From Caulochytrium protostelioides (Eukaryota; Chytridiomycota; Caulochytriomycetes; Caulochytriales; Caulochytriaceae), in the NCBI GenBank assembly GCA_003615045.1, contig ML014194.1, positions 1-64,000 on the forward strand: 64,000 bases of DNA, written 5' to 3'. Positions 44,767 through 55,021 of the stretch are shown here, in pieces. Each line of letters opens with the position of its first letter. Position 1 is the first letter of the stretch. Made by a program: the position numbers and the translations under genes. The notes beneath the pieces are model-generated. The model did no database searches and was not told the DNA's origin. It worked only from the letters and a program-made list of their open reading frames with translations.

Positions 44767-44995
44767 CCCTGGCCCGGTCATGCGAGCACGCACCACGCTC
44801 ATCCCGCCGTGCTGGGTTTTCTCGAGGCGTCGTGTTGAGTATACCTGCTCGTGGGATGGCGCGATGGGGCGGCATTCGGCTTCCCAGTGACGGGACAGGC
44901 TGAGTGCGGAGCTGTCGGGTTCAAGAGAGGGTCGGAACACTAGCCCGCCGGATCCCCACGATACTACTCCCCTAGTATTCTTCCCTGCCGCCACT

Positions 44996-46470
44996 ATGAG
45001 TAAGCTGCCATTTCCCGCCACGCACGGCGTCTCGCCACGGCCACGGCCACGGCCAGGACCCAGACCACGACGACCGAAGATCACACGACAACCCACGCCA
45101 AAGCATCCTGAGAGTCCAGGTGTCGGACCGACGGACGCAGCTTCCAGCCCGCCATGGCCATGGCGGCCCCCCTGCTTCGCTTGAGCGGCTCGCAATCGAG
45201 CTGAATGGACCCATATCTGTGCGTTGCCGCCATCGCGTGGAAGCGGCAAGAAGTCCGTTACAGGCGAGATTGGGCTCGATAGCTTCTCGGCGGGTCGTTG
45301 CCGCGCGTGCTCCATGAGTCTCTCTCGGCACGGCCCTGAAACGGTTCTGATCGGTCCCGCTCGCGATCCCTCGCTCGCGCTCCTTCGTTCACGCGTCCCG
45401 AGTTCGAGGCTCCGTTTCAGATGGCCCTGTCGCGGCCCAGTCATGAGCGGGGGTTCCTTGCCGCGGTCCATCCCTGCTCGTCGTGGTGGGGATGCTTCCT
45501 GCGTCGCGCCGTCGTTCTCGCTCGTATCAGTCGGGTCAGCGTAGCGCGGAAGCGGCCCGATGTCACCGCGAGAGAACTTGCACGAACTCCGCTCGGACGG
45601 TCAATACCATCGATGCCAGACCCATACCTGCACTGTTGTGGCCTTTTCTCGACCACTCCGTGCAGTCTTTGCCGCTCGTGGTCCATCTTCCTTCGACCTA
45701 GTCATGTCGTCCTGCCCCGTGATCCCTTTGGGCGAACTCCGGCCCCAAGTCGTTGACGCTGCAGAGCGAGATCTGTCGTCTCGAGCCTTCGTACTCACCC
45801 CTTGTCCCTCTTGTTGATGTCTTCTTTCGTACCTTCCTGGTGATTAGGTATCTGCCGTGACAAGCGCCACAAGCGCGCGCCCTCGGGCGCGATGCGTGTG
45901 TCCATCCGCAAGAAGCGCAAGCACGAACTCGGCCGTCAGCCCGCCATGACCAAGATTGGTGCTCGCCGCGTCCACACCGTCCGCGTCCGCGGCGGCAACG
46001 AGAAGCAGCGTGCTCTCCGCCTCGACGTCGGCAACTTCGCCTGGGGCTCCGAGAACGCCACCAAGAAGGTCCGCATCATCCGTGTCGTCTACAACCCGAC
46101 GAACAACGAGCTCGTCCGCACGAACACCCTCGTCAAGGGCTGCATCGTCGAGATCGACGCTACGCCCTTCCGCCAGTGGTACGAGAACCGCTACGCCGTC
46201 GCGCTCGGCCGCAAGGCTAACTTCAAGATGCACGAGGGCGAGGAGGACCCGCTGACCAAGGCCCGCGGCAAGAAGGTCTCCCACCTCATGGCCAAGGACC
46301 AGGCCTCGGGCAAGCTCGTTGTCGAGAAGGCTCTTGAGCAGCAGTTCTCGACCGGTCGCATCCTCGCCCGCCTCTCGTCGCGCCCTGGCCAGACCGGCCG
46401 CGCCGACGGTGTCATCCTTGAGGGCGACGAGCTGCACTTCTACCAGCGTCGTCTCAAGTCCCGCAAGTAA
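44996..46470 (+). CDS. RPS8: 40S ribosomal protein eS8
   Basis: Component of the small ribosomal subunit. The main exon 45848-46470 is secure. It begins [20 protein letters not shown], with [27 protein letters not shown]-like [33 protein letters not shown] and [14 protein letters not shown], and ends YQRRLKSRK, all standard for eS8. It lacks the first two residues, so a tiny first exon must exist. The best candidate is ATG-A at 44996-44999 with donor GTAAGC, giving M-S before ICRD (the family usually has M-G-I); the intron would be 848 nt, far longer than others here. Taking the internal ATG at 45892 as start would lose conserved residues. Exon 1 is tentative (about 0.4); exon 2 is near certain. 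Confidence 0.93.
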
Positions 46471-46865
46471 ACGTTGCGGCGGCTCGACCCGCGTTCGGCA
46501 AGCGAAAGCTTGCCGTGACCCCCCTCCCCCCAAAAACATGGCCGGCGCGTTCTTCTATTGTTTTCGCTTTCTTGTTGTCGATTACACTGAAAATAAATCA
46601 CGTCGCTTTTAACTTGATACGACCCTTGAACAAGAACGAAAGACGATCTGGCTCGGGACATGGTCGTCGACACGCGATGCGATGCGATGGTTCATGAGGC
46701 CGAGGATCATGAAGCGCCAACCCAGCGCGTCATCGCATCAGGGGCGATCATGGTCGAAGTAGAATCGAGCGGATCGCTGTTGAGGGGGGCGGGTCGTCCC
46801 ATGATTGGCAGGGATATGACGATTTTGACATGACGGCATCGGCAAGAAGGCATCACCCATGCGCA
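46471..46865. other. Convergent 3' region, eS8 / TM helical-repeat gene
   Basis: About 395 bp of lower GC content holding 3' UTRs. No gene seen. Confidence 0.6.
46592..46597 (+). promoter_or_regulatory. Candidate poly(A) signal of eS8
   Basis: AATAAA 122 nt past the eS8 stop codon. Confidence 0.55.
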
Positions 46866-48251
46866 TCAGCAGATCGAGTGGGATCGGGCGTCCCAGTCCT
46901 GCAGGGTCAACGCCACCTGGTACGCCATCCAGGAGCCCGGCGTCGTGCGTTCGAGCACGCCGTGGGCCCGAATCAGGGCGATGGCGTGGGCCCGATCGTC
47001 GGCGGCCAGGGCCGCCACGACGCCCGCGAGCCACGGCACGCGCGCGGCCGCGCCGTCGGCCCGCGCCGCGAGCGCCGCCACGCCTTGCAGCGCCCGCGGC
47101 TCCGGGAGCGCCGCGAGCGCCGCGCGCTCGACGAGCGGCGCCAGACTCGTCCGCAGCAGATCGCTCGCCAGCGCGTGCGCCACCGTCGCTTCGTAGAGCT
47201 GGCGCGCGTCGCCGCGGGCGCGGCCGTCCAGCAGCACGGCCGCGACGGGCAGCGCCCGTGACGGCGCGGCGGCGACCGGCGGCGCGGGGCCGACGGCGCT
47301 CGCCATGAGCGCGTCGGCGACCCGGCCACGCAGCGTGTGCGCGCGGGCTGCGCACTCGCCGCCGGCGCTTTCGAGGATCCGCAGCGCGGCGCGCAGATCG
47401 GCCGCGCGCGCTGCCGCGCCGCCGGCGCGCGCCGCCAGATCGGCCGCCGTCTCGAGGCACCCGGCGGCCCGCGCGGCGCTCTGCGTGAGGCGCCGCTGCG
47501 CGCCCCGGCCGCCGGGCGGGGGGCCGGCGTGCCCTTGGGCGAGCCACGTCTGCGCGGCTTCGCGCAGCGCGGCGCACACGCGGTCGGCCGGCTGGTGCGG
47601 CGGGAGCCCCGCGACGTCCATGCGGGCGGCGCTCTCGAGCGCGGCGGCGCGGTCGGTGCCGGCGGTCGGCGTCGGGGCGGCGGTCGGGCGGCCGAGCACG
47701 CCGGCCGCGGCGCGGTATCGCGAGGCGGCGGCGGCGTGGTCGCCGCGCGCGCGCGCACGGTGGGCGTCGGCCATGAGCCCCTCATAGGCGCGCTCCTGGC
47801 GCTCGGCCTCGATGGCCGCGGCGGCATAGGACGCCGACGCCGACGGCGCGCCGCGGGCGTCGGGGGGCGCGGCGGCCGGCGTGATGAGCGACCACCACGC
47901 GCCCAACAGGCCGAGGTAGAGCTGGCGCGCGGCCCGCGGGCTGCCGGGGAAGACGGTCGCGAGCGAGAAGAAGAGGTAGTCGTCGATTTCCCATCGGGGG
48001 TCGGCGGGCGCCAGCGCCGATGATAATGACTGGGCGAACTGCGTCAGGCGCGCCCGCCACCCGCCGCCGCCGCCGCCGCCGCCGTGACGGCCGCTGCCGC
48101 TGCTGCTGCTGCTGGACGCGGCGAGGCCGCCGCCGTTGCCGCCGTCATGGCCGTTGGTATGCGCTTTGAGGAAGGCGCCGAAGGTCGCAGGGTCAGGTTT
48201 GCTCGAGTAGAGCACGACCAGGGTGACCACAATGATCACGAGCTCGATCAT
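46866..48251 (-). CDS. Single-pass membrane protein with Ala-rich helical (TPR/SNAP-like) repeats
   Basis: 461 residues from ATG 48251 (MIELVIIVVTLVVLYSSKPD), which puts a membrane anchor at the very N-terminus. A Gly/Ser-rich linker follows, then WEIDDYLFFSLATVFPGSPR and YLGLLGAWWSLI. The C-terminal 300 residues are Ala/Arg-rich helical pairs such as YEGLMADAHRARARGDHAAAASRYRAA (shown in pieces: GDHAAAASRYRAA, CLETAADLAARAGG), recalling TPR or SNAP-type repeats. The frame stays open upstream to 48779, but that part is Arg-rich and noncoding in look. Family not recognised; an ER or mitochondrial outer-membrane adaptor is possible but unproven. Divergent from the F-box gene. Confidence 0.68.
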   Translation of the reverse strand: MIELVIIVVTLVVLYSSKPDPATFGAFLKAHTNGHDGGNGGGLAASSSSSSGSGRHGGGGGGGGWRARLTQFAQSLSSALAPADPRWEIDDYLFFSLATVFPGSPRAARQLYLGLLGAWWSLITPAAAPPDARGAPSASASYAAAAIEAERQERAYEGLMADAHRARARGDHAAAASRYRAAAGVLGRPTAAPTPTAGTDRAAALESAARMDVAGLPPHQPADRVCAALREAAQTWLAQGHAGPPPGGRGAQRRLTQSAARAAGCLETAADLAARAGGAAARAADLRAALRILESAGGECAARAHTLRGRVADALMASAVGPAPPVAAAPSRALPVAAVLLDGRARGDARQLYEATVAHALASDLLRTSLAPLVERAALAALPEPRALQGVAALAARADGAAARVPWLAGVVAALAADDRAHAIALIRAHGVLERTTPGSWMAYQVALTLQDWDARSHSIC

Positions 48252-48635
48252 ACTGCGGATGTGCCGCGGGCGGGGAGCGAGGGGGATAGGGTCGGTGGTG
48301 CGACGATGACGACGACGACGACGACGAGACCACGCTGAGGGAGCCGCCGCAGCGGCACCGGCGGACATGATCCGCGTGATTGCCGCCAGCGCGCCTCTAT
48401 GGAGGGTATCCGGCGCCCCCAGGGGCGATCGGCGCCCGGAGCAAACAACGCGCCTGGGCGCCTCACGGTCGGCTCCCGCGGCGGCGGCGGGCGGCGGCGG
48501 GCGGCGGCGGCCGGCGGCGCGCCGCGGGTGGGCGCCGCCTCCACGTCGTCCGCCTGCACCGCGACGGGCGGCGCCGCCCGAAGGGGTCCCATGGCTGGCG
48601 GCTGGCCGCGCAGGCTTGGCCATCAAGCTCGAGTC

Positions 48636-48667
<32 letters not shown>

Positions 48668-48999
48668 CAGGGCGGCGGCGGCGGGCGCCACGGGCTGAAG
48701 GCCCATTGACGGGTCCCAGCGGTCGAACGAGGACGGCGGCCACGCCGATCACCGGGTCTGGGGACGTCGCCGTCGGCACTGTTGATCGGCGTTGGCTGCT
48801 GGAAACCAGCGGGCCGCGGCGACTTCGCCATGCGCGGCAGGTCTCGTTGCGGCGGCGGCACGCGGCGGCACGCGTCGACCTCGATCGACCCCGTCGGCGT
48901 CGGAGTCAGCGTCGGCGTCGGAGTCACCCATCCGCCACCGCGACGCCCGGCCGTCGCCGCATCGGTCTCCTCACCCGCCTGGTGGCGCTGCCGGTCGCC
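48252..48999. other. Divergent promoter region, TM gene / F-box gene
   Basis: About 750 bp, rich in CGG and GGC trinucleotides (for example 48478-48520 and 48638-48690). No separate gene supported. Confidence 0.55.
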
Positions 49000-51411
49000 A
49001 TGATCCACCGCCCGTCGCCGTCGCTGTCGCCCATGTCGACGACGCCGTCGGCCGCGTCGCCGACCGAGACCATGACCGACGCCGACGGCGCCGCCGACGC
49101 GCGGGTCCCGCCGGCCGCCGCGGCGCTCGCCGCGGCGTCCGCCCTCCCGCCGCCCGAGGACGCCGCCCGCGTCGTGCGCCACGCCACCGACACGCTCGTC
49201 CCGCTCGACCAGCTCGCCGCGAGCTGGCCTGCCGCGCCGGCCTTCATGGACCGCGCGCTGTGGCGCACCGCGTGCGCCCACTACACGGCGGGCGCGTGGC
49301 TCCCGGCGCGGCGCATCGCCTCGCAGCTGATTCAGCGCGACGACGCCGCGGCGTCTGCCGATGCTGCCGCGTCCGCATCCCTCAAGACGGCGCTGGCGCC
49401 GCGCCTGCTGCGCGCGCGGTGCTCGCTGCACCTCGGGGAGGCGGACGACGCCATGCGCGACGCCGCGGACGTCGTGAAGCGGCAGCCCGCCGCGCTCGAG
49501 GCCTACACGCTCAGCGCGATCGCGCTCTACACGCAGGGCGAGTACAAGCGCGCGTTCAAGCTGCTCCATGTGGCACAGCACACCTGCGGTCCGCCGCCGC
49601 TGCCGCCCGCCCACGCCACGTACGTGGCGCAGCTCATCGACGTCGTCCAGAACGGGTTCCGCAGCGCGCAGCGGCAGCGTAAGCTCGCCAAGCGCGCGGC
49701 GGGGCATGCGCCCGACGGCAGCCGCCAGGGGAGCCCGAGCGCCAAACGCTTGCGCCGCGCCGACGGCACCGGCATCCCGCCGCTAGCGCCGGCGCCGCGC
49801 GCGCCAGTGCCGCTCGTGGGCCCCCCCTCGGATCTGATGGCCGATGGCGCGCCTCCGTTCCGGGCCCACGCGTCCGATGCCGGCGACTCGGACCACAGTA
49901 TGGCGTCGTCCGGCGACGAGTTGGACGACGGCGCCGCCGCCTCCGCGGCGCGCGCGAACTCGCCATCAGCGGCGCCGATCCTGCGGTTGCCCGCCGAGAC
50001 GTGGGCCCAGGTCCAGACGTACCTCTCGCCGGCGGCGCGGCGCACCGTGCAGCTGGTCTGCCGCGCATGGCGCGCGTGCGCCGTCGCGACGCCGCAGCTG
50101 TGGTCGCAGCTCGTCGTGGACGGCGCCCAGCACGGCGGCGAGCACGTCCCGGTCTACCTCGAGCGGACCCACGGCGGCGCGCTGCTGACGGATCTGGCGC
50201 TCGCGGGCCTGCAGCCGCGTGTGCGGCGGCATGCGGCGCTGGTCCACGCGCTGCAACACGCCGGCGAGCAGCTCGCGGCGTCCGGCGGCCCGCGGCAGCT
50301 GCGCCGGCTCGCCGTGGCGCGCTGCGGCCTGCCAGACGGGGCGCTGCGGTCGCTGCTGGCGGCGTGGGCCGCGCCCGGGTGCGAGGAGATCGCGCTCGTG
50401 GCGCTGCCGGCGCTGCTGCCCGAGACGCTGGCGGCGACGGCGCTCGCGCCCTGCCAGACGACCCTGACGCGGCTGCATCTCGAGGGCTGTCCCGCGGCGC
50501 ATGGCCTGCTGCCGCACCTGCTCGCGCACTCGTGGCCGCGGCTGACCGAGCTGCGGCTGGACGGCGCGGCGCTGCCGCCCGAGCCGTTGACGACCGTGGC
50601 TGATGCCGTCGCGTGGGACGCGGGCGCGCTGGCGCACCGCGTCGAGACCGCGTGGGCCCCGGCCGCCGCCGCGCGGTTTCCCGTGCTCGCGACACTGGCG
50701 TGGACGCTGGCGCCCGCCGATGCGTACAGCCTGGCGCTCGTGGCGTTCACGGGGTTGCTGCCGGCGCTGACGGCGCTGACGCTGGCGCCGCGGGGCCGCC
50801 TGGACGGCGCGCGGCGGCGGCGGTGCGCCCTCGCGTGGCCGGCACTGCCGTGCCGCGGGTGGTGGCCGCAGCTGCGCCGGCTCACGTTGACGCAGCCGGA
50901 CCTGCATCCGCAGGTGCTTCGGCAGATCCTCGCGGCGTCGCCGCTCGACGCGCTGCTGCTGTGGAGCCCCGTGATCCGCGAGCCGACCGCGGCCGGGAGG
51001 GCGCCGTCGCCCGTGGCATGGGCGGACTGGAGCCCCGTCACGCAGCTCACGCGGCTCGCCATCACGGCGTGGGAGGTCGCGGACGCCGTCGACGACGCCG
51101 GCATGCGGCTCGGCGAAGCATGGCTGTTGCCGCTGCTCCGGCAGAACCCGCAGCTGGTGAGTCTCGTGCTGGAGGGCAACGCGGCGGTCGGGTCGCCGGC
51201 GCTGTGCGAGACGATCGCGGCGCTGCCGTGCCTGCGGGATCTCAACCTGAGCCGGTGTGCCGCGCTCTCGCCGCACGCCGTCGCCGTGCTTGCCCGCGGC
51301 TGCCCGGCGCTGCGGTTCCTCTGGCTCGAGGGGCTTCCGCATCTGCGGTGGAGTCTGGACGAATTCCGGGCCATGTTCCCGCAATGCACGAGTCTGTCCG
51401 TGCGCGTCTAA
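49000..51411 (+). CDS. TPR/F-box/LRR protein (Dia2/Pof3-like SCF substrate receptor)
   Basis: Domain order matches Dia2/Pof3, SCF ubiquitin-ligase receptors that act at replication forks and in genome stability. 803 residues from ATG 49000; ATG 49033 is equally good. Residues about 85-220 are TPR-like: WRTACAHYTAGAWLPARRIA, LRARCSLHLGEADDAMRDAA and LEAYTLSAIALYTQGEYKRA. A basic linker with possible NLS (KRLRR) and an acidic stretch come next. The F-box is at about 325-370: RLPAETWAQVQTYLSPAARR and VQLVCRAWRACAVATPQLW. Leucine-rich repeats follow to the C-terminus, for example LTRLHLEGCPAAHGLLPHLL and LRDLNLSRCAALSPHAVAVL. The Dia2 assignment is from architecture, so the target is unknown. Confidence 0.82.
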   Translation: MIHRPSPSLSPMSTTPSAASPTETMTDADGAADARVPPAAAALAAASALPPPEDAARVVRHATDTLVPLDQLAASWPAAPAFMDRALWRTACAHYTAGAWLPARRIASQLIQRDDAAASADAAASASLKTALAPRLLRARCSLHLGEADDAMRDAADVVKRQPAALEAYTLSAIALYTQGEYKRAFKLLHVAQHTCGPPPLPPAHATYVAQLIDVVQNGFRSAQRQRKLAKRAAGHAPDGSRQGSPSAKRLRRADGTGIPPLAPAPRAPVPLVGPPSDLMADGAPPFRAHASDAGDSDHSMASSGDELDDGAAASAARANSPSAAPILRLPAETWAQVQTYLSPAARRTVQLVCRAWRACAVATPQLWSQLVVDGAQHGGEHVPVYLERTHGGALLTDLALAGLQPRVRRHAALVHALQHAGEQLAASGGPRQLRRLAVARCGLPDGALRSLLAAWAAPGCEEIALVALPALLPETLAATALAPCQTTLTRLHLEGCPAAHGLLPHLLAHSWPRLTELRLDGAALPPEPLTTVADAVAWDAGALAHRVETAWAPAAAARFPVLATLAWTLAPADAYSLALVAFTGLLPALTALTLAPRGRLDGARRRRCALAWPALPCRGWWPQLRRLTLTQPDLHPQVLRQILAASPLDALLLWSPVIREPTAAGRAPSPVAWADWSPVTQLTRLAITAWEVADAVDDAGMRLGEAWLLPLLRQNPQLVSLVLEGNAAVGSPALCETIAALPCLRDLNLSRCAALSPHAVAVLARGCPALRFLWLEGLPHLRWSLDEFRAMFPQCTSLSVRV

Positions 51412-51668
51412 AGCGTCGTGAGTCGCACCCGACGACGGTCGAATGCGCTGTGGCACTCGAGACTCCCGTATGTTCATCCGAGAGCGTCCCGGAAGCCGTC
51501 CTTGAGCTTGGAATGCACGACGCGGCAATTGAACCCTCTGAAGCAACCCAGACGTATGAAGCAGAAACAAACCATTTTTTTTTTCAAACAAAACAAAAAT
51601 ACTATAGTACAGGGAGGAGCGTGCCGGGGAGGCTGTCCGTGCCGCGGCCGCGGTCGTGCTACCCGTGC

Positions 51669-52045
51669 TTATCGGGTGAGGCGGCCGACGATGTGGAGCA
51701 GGAAGACCGACGCGATGAAGAGAAGGCTGCCGACCAGCACGACGACGGGGTCACTGCCATGATCAACAAGGAAACGCGGCCCCATCGTCATCCGTCATAA
51801 AAACGAAGCCAGCCGTGGTGAGTTTTCCAGCATGGGAGCCCGTACCAAGGACGGTTGCACGGTCGTGCGCGGGGGCCCGCACGTCGCGCTCGCTGTGAGA
51901 CTTACACTTTGACGCCCGGCGTGTCGTCGTTATACATGCGCATCAGGTTGCCGGTGGAGTTCTGGGGACGGCGGCGCTCGTCGTCGACCTCACGGTCGCG
52001 CTGCGCGGCGGCGCGGCGGCGCAGGGTCGCGGCCGACCGCGGCAT
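51669..52045 (-). CDS. SEC61B: SEC61 beta subunit of the ER translocon
   Basis: Small tail-anchored subunit of the Sec61 protein-conducting channel. Two exons on the minus strand, 52045-51906 and 51753-51669, splice to 74 residues. Exon 1 encodes a basic N-terminus (MPRSAATLRRRAAAQRDRE) and the signature LMRMYNDDTPGVKV, matching the family's FYTEDSPGLKV. Exon 2 gives the rest: DPVVVLVGSLLFIASVFLLH followed by IVGRLTR, the membrane anchor and basic end. Donor GTAAGT and acceptor GGCAG agree in phase. Each exon is under 50 codons, so it is easily missed. The protein is about 20 residues shorter than usual; an upstream in-frame segment SSTGTPT preceded by CCAG could be a further exon edge, so the start is uncertain. 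Confidence 0.9.
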
Positions 52046-53457
52046 CGTCGGGGTTCCGGTGGACGACTGGGATCACCAAATCATTGGGAGGGGGGGTGCG
52101 CGCGTCCATCGCAGAGATCCACGGGTTCGATGACGGAACATGATCATTAAGCACCAGCAGATTCAAGATGTGAGTGATCCGCGAATCGCATCGAGAGCAT
52201 CCGCTGTCGACGTCGATGGCTCGAGGTCGTCTAAAGCCCAGGACAGGCTTGGCGAGTCCGCCGACGGCTGACGGCGAGCATCGCGCCTGCGCGGCCGTGA
52301 CCCATGGGCCGCTCGCGGCCGAGCAGCGGCGGACGCCACGGGTCCTGCGGCGCGACGCCTGGCTCGCGACGCGACCCGGCGGCTTGCTCGGCACGAGTGA
52401 CCGTGTGGCGCGGGCCACCGGCGTGGCACGGTATCCGAGACGACCACGACCACGAGCTGCATCGAGCGCAGGGCACGCAGGATCATGCCGACCGCGCAGG
52501 ATACACGGGAGACGGTGCTGGCGCCCGCGTGGGGCCGCGTCCAGCAGGCGTGGATCGCCAGCAGGCGGCACGGACGACGCTGATCCCGGCGCAAGCGCCA
52601 CAGCGGGAGCGCTCGTCGCGGGGCGTGGGGAGCCCTACCATAGTGGAAGATCAGGCGAAGGGGGGCGAATAGGAAAGGTGCTCAGCGGCAGCGACCGTGT
52701 CGAGTCTCGATTGGCGTGCTTCGTAGCTCAGCGGCAGGTGGGCACGGCGATCACTCGTCAGCAGCGACGCGCCATCGGCCAGCGATGCGCCATCGGGGAT
52801 GCCCGCGACGCGTGGGTCGCCAGGCGCCCGGCGCGGCCCGTCGCGTCGCCCGCCGTTTCATATGGGGTAAAGCCGTGGTCCACGCACCACGCGGCGGCTT
52901 GCGCAACACGCGAGACGCGTGGACCGCGAGTGGCCGTTGCGCGTCGCGCTCGTCGCCGTTGTCTCACGTCGGCGACGGCCATGGCGGCGGCGGCCATGGC
53001 GGCGACGGCCATGGCGGCGACGGCGCCCCTCAAGCGGCCGTCCGCGGCGCGTCGGGCCCCAGTGGCGGGCAGCCCACCGCGGTCCCGCGGCGCGGCGGCG
53101 CGCACGTGAAGAGCGGCGGCGGCGGCGGCGGCCCTTCCGCAGCGGCGCCGGCGCAGGAGGGCCGCCCATGGCCGCGCGCTGGACCCCCGACGCGATCACG
53201 TGCCTGCGGTGATGAGACGGAAAACGTGGGTGGCTGCATCGCGCGACGCAGCGGCGTGGGCTCATGTTCCCCCGCTCGTTCGACGCTTCCTTGCTGGTAT
53301 GAACCGCATCCATGGTGCGGCTGTTTAAAACTCCGCTGCGCTCTCGCTCGCTCGCTCTCTCGCTCGCTCGCTCTCTCGCTCGCTCGCTCGCTCTCTCCGT
53401 GACCGCCACGCTGGCTTTCTCGCCGCTCCCGATACCGATTGAAGCGCGGCGACCACG
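52046..53457. other. 1.4 kb divergent promoter region, SEC61B / SAM50
   Basis: Contains GGCGGC-CATGGC repeats (52980-53025) and, just before SAM50, a TCGC/TC microsatellite (53341-53397). Frames here overlap on both strands and have no features. A GTAGCTCAGCGG string at 52727-52738 looks like a tRNA D-arm but no tRNA can be folded. Confidence 0.55.
53341..53397. repeat. CTCG/CTCT microsatellite upstream of SAM50
   Basis: A pyrimidine-biased CTCG/CTCT array, 57 bp long, ending 60 bp before the SAM50 ATG; probably in the core promoter or 5' UTR. Confidence 0.85.
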
Positions 53458-55021
53458 ATGTCTCAGCTCGACCCGGCCGCTATTGTGGAGGGCCTCTTCG
53501 GCGCGCCGGCGGACCAGCAGCGGCCCATTACGGTGCACGCGGTCACGTTCGACGGCGTCCAGCACACGCAGCCGTCGGTCCTGCAAGCGATCGCCCAGCC
53601 GGTGCTTGCGGCGACGACGCCCGAGCGGCTGCTGGCGGGCACGCAGGCCGCGTGCGCGCGCATCCAGGGCCTCGGCATTGCGCGCGATCTCCAGCTCCGC
53701 TACGATGCCGCGCGCGATGCCGACGGCCACTACGTGCCGGACGGCGTCGTCGTCGCGTTCGACGTCGCCGAGGCCCCGCGCTACGCCGCCAAAAGCGGCA
53801 CCGAGATCGGCAACCAGGACTCCAACCTGAACACGGCCGTCACGACGCGCAACGCCTTCGGGTACGCGGAGCAGATCGACTTCAACTACTCGTACGGCGT
53901 CCCGCTCAACGTGACGGCGCCCGCGGCCGCCGCGGCCGCCGACCTCACGAACCGCCAGAAGGGCGCCGCGTACAACGTCCACGTGCGGTATCCCATCGCG
54001 GCCGACCCGCGGAACCAGCTCCACGTGGACGTGCAAAAGAGCGCGCGCAGCCGCCAGACGACGGCGTCGCACGACCTGGCGCTGCTCACCGCCAGCGTCA
54101 AGCAGCGGCAGGACCGGCCCGACGGGCGTGTCGAGACGCGCGGCGTCGCGGCGGCGCTGCGCCACATCACGCAGCTCGCGCCGTCGGCCTGCTGGGATAT
54201 CCGGCGGCAGGCCGGGTACGACGTGAAGGCGGCGCTGACACACAGTGTGGAGCACGACCGCCGCAACGACCCCATGCTGCCCACGGGCGGCCACTACTGG
54301 CGCGTGGACCAGGAGCTGGCCGCCACGACGCGCGCCACGGGCGCGGCGAACGGCCACTACCGCGCCGAGTCGACGTTCCTCCAGACCTTCCTGCTGCACC
54401 GCGGATGGGTAAGTGAACCCGCGAGCCACCATGGTCGCTCGTGTTGCAACGATGGGCCCCTTGGTGGGCACAGTCGACTCACCCCCTTGCTTGGTGATTT
54501 TCCGGATCCTGATATGCTCTATTCAACGCGTGGATACGTCTGGATGGGGATGACTGTGGACCGCTCCTCTGAATCGGCGGCAGATCGGCTCGGCGACCCT
54601 GATGTCAGGGCTGCTGCTGCCGTTCCGATCCGCCGTGGCCACCCACTACGACGACCGCTTCCATCTGGGCGGGCCGCTGAGTCTGCGCGGGTTCCGCGTC
54701 GGCGGCGTCGGGCCGCAGAGCGGCCGCGACGTGCTCGGCGGCAACGCGTTCTGGGCCGCAGGCCTCAGCCTCATCACGCCGCTGCCGGGGCTCCCGCCCG
54801 ACGCCGTCCTCCGCGGCCACGTGTTCGCGAACGCCGGCGCGTGCACGGCGCGCGCACGCGACCTCCTCGCGACGGCGCCCTCCTGCGCCGTCGGCTACGG
54901 CCTGCTCTGTCGCTTCAGCGTGCTCCGCCTCGAGCTCAACTACGTCGTGCCGCTCGTGCACCGCGCCTCCGAACAGCGCCATCCGGGGCTGCAGTTTGGC
55001 ATCGGCATCCAGTTCCTCTAG
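53458..55021 (+). CDS. SAM50: SAM50, mitochondrial outer-membrane beta-barrel assembly protein (Omp85 family)
   Basis: Core of the SAM complex, which inserts beta-barrel proteins into the mitochondrial outer membrane. Exons 53458-54408 and 54584-55021 (donor GTAAGT, phase 0) give 462 residues. Residues about 20-110 form a POTRA-like domain, with VTFDGVQHTQPSVLQAIAQP. The barrel includes SGTEIGNQDSNLNTAVTTRN, GYAEQIDFNYSYG and PTGGHYWRVDQEL. Exon 2 holds the Omp85 hallmark loop-6 motif SLRGFRVGGVGP and the last strand LQFGIGIQFL, which fits the beta-signal. Length equals yeast Sam50. No presequence, as expected. Without splicing the frame runs into an Arg-rich end, so the intron is needed. Its stop overlaps the next gene's stop. 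Confidence 0.95.

Larger units (their letters stand above)
43468..44995. other. Intergenic region with a transposon relic and simple repeats
   Basis: About 1.5 kb. It contains the Fanzor/TnpB-like relic (separate entry), GCCGCCG-rich palindromic repeats (44657-44688) and a CATC repeat (44747-44766). Nothing else could be supported. Confidence 0.55.

Noticed and set aside
45892-46470. Start of eS8 at the first in-frame ATG (45892)
   Set aside because: It would lose the conserved ICRDKRHKR segment encoded just upstream without any stop; a tiny first exon is more likely.
52722-52790. tRNA-like string GTAGCTCAGCGG
   Set aside because: Resembles a D-arm/A box, but no anticodon arm or GGTTCGA-type B box follows at the right distance.
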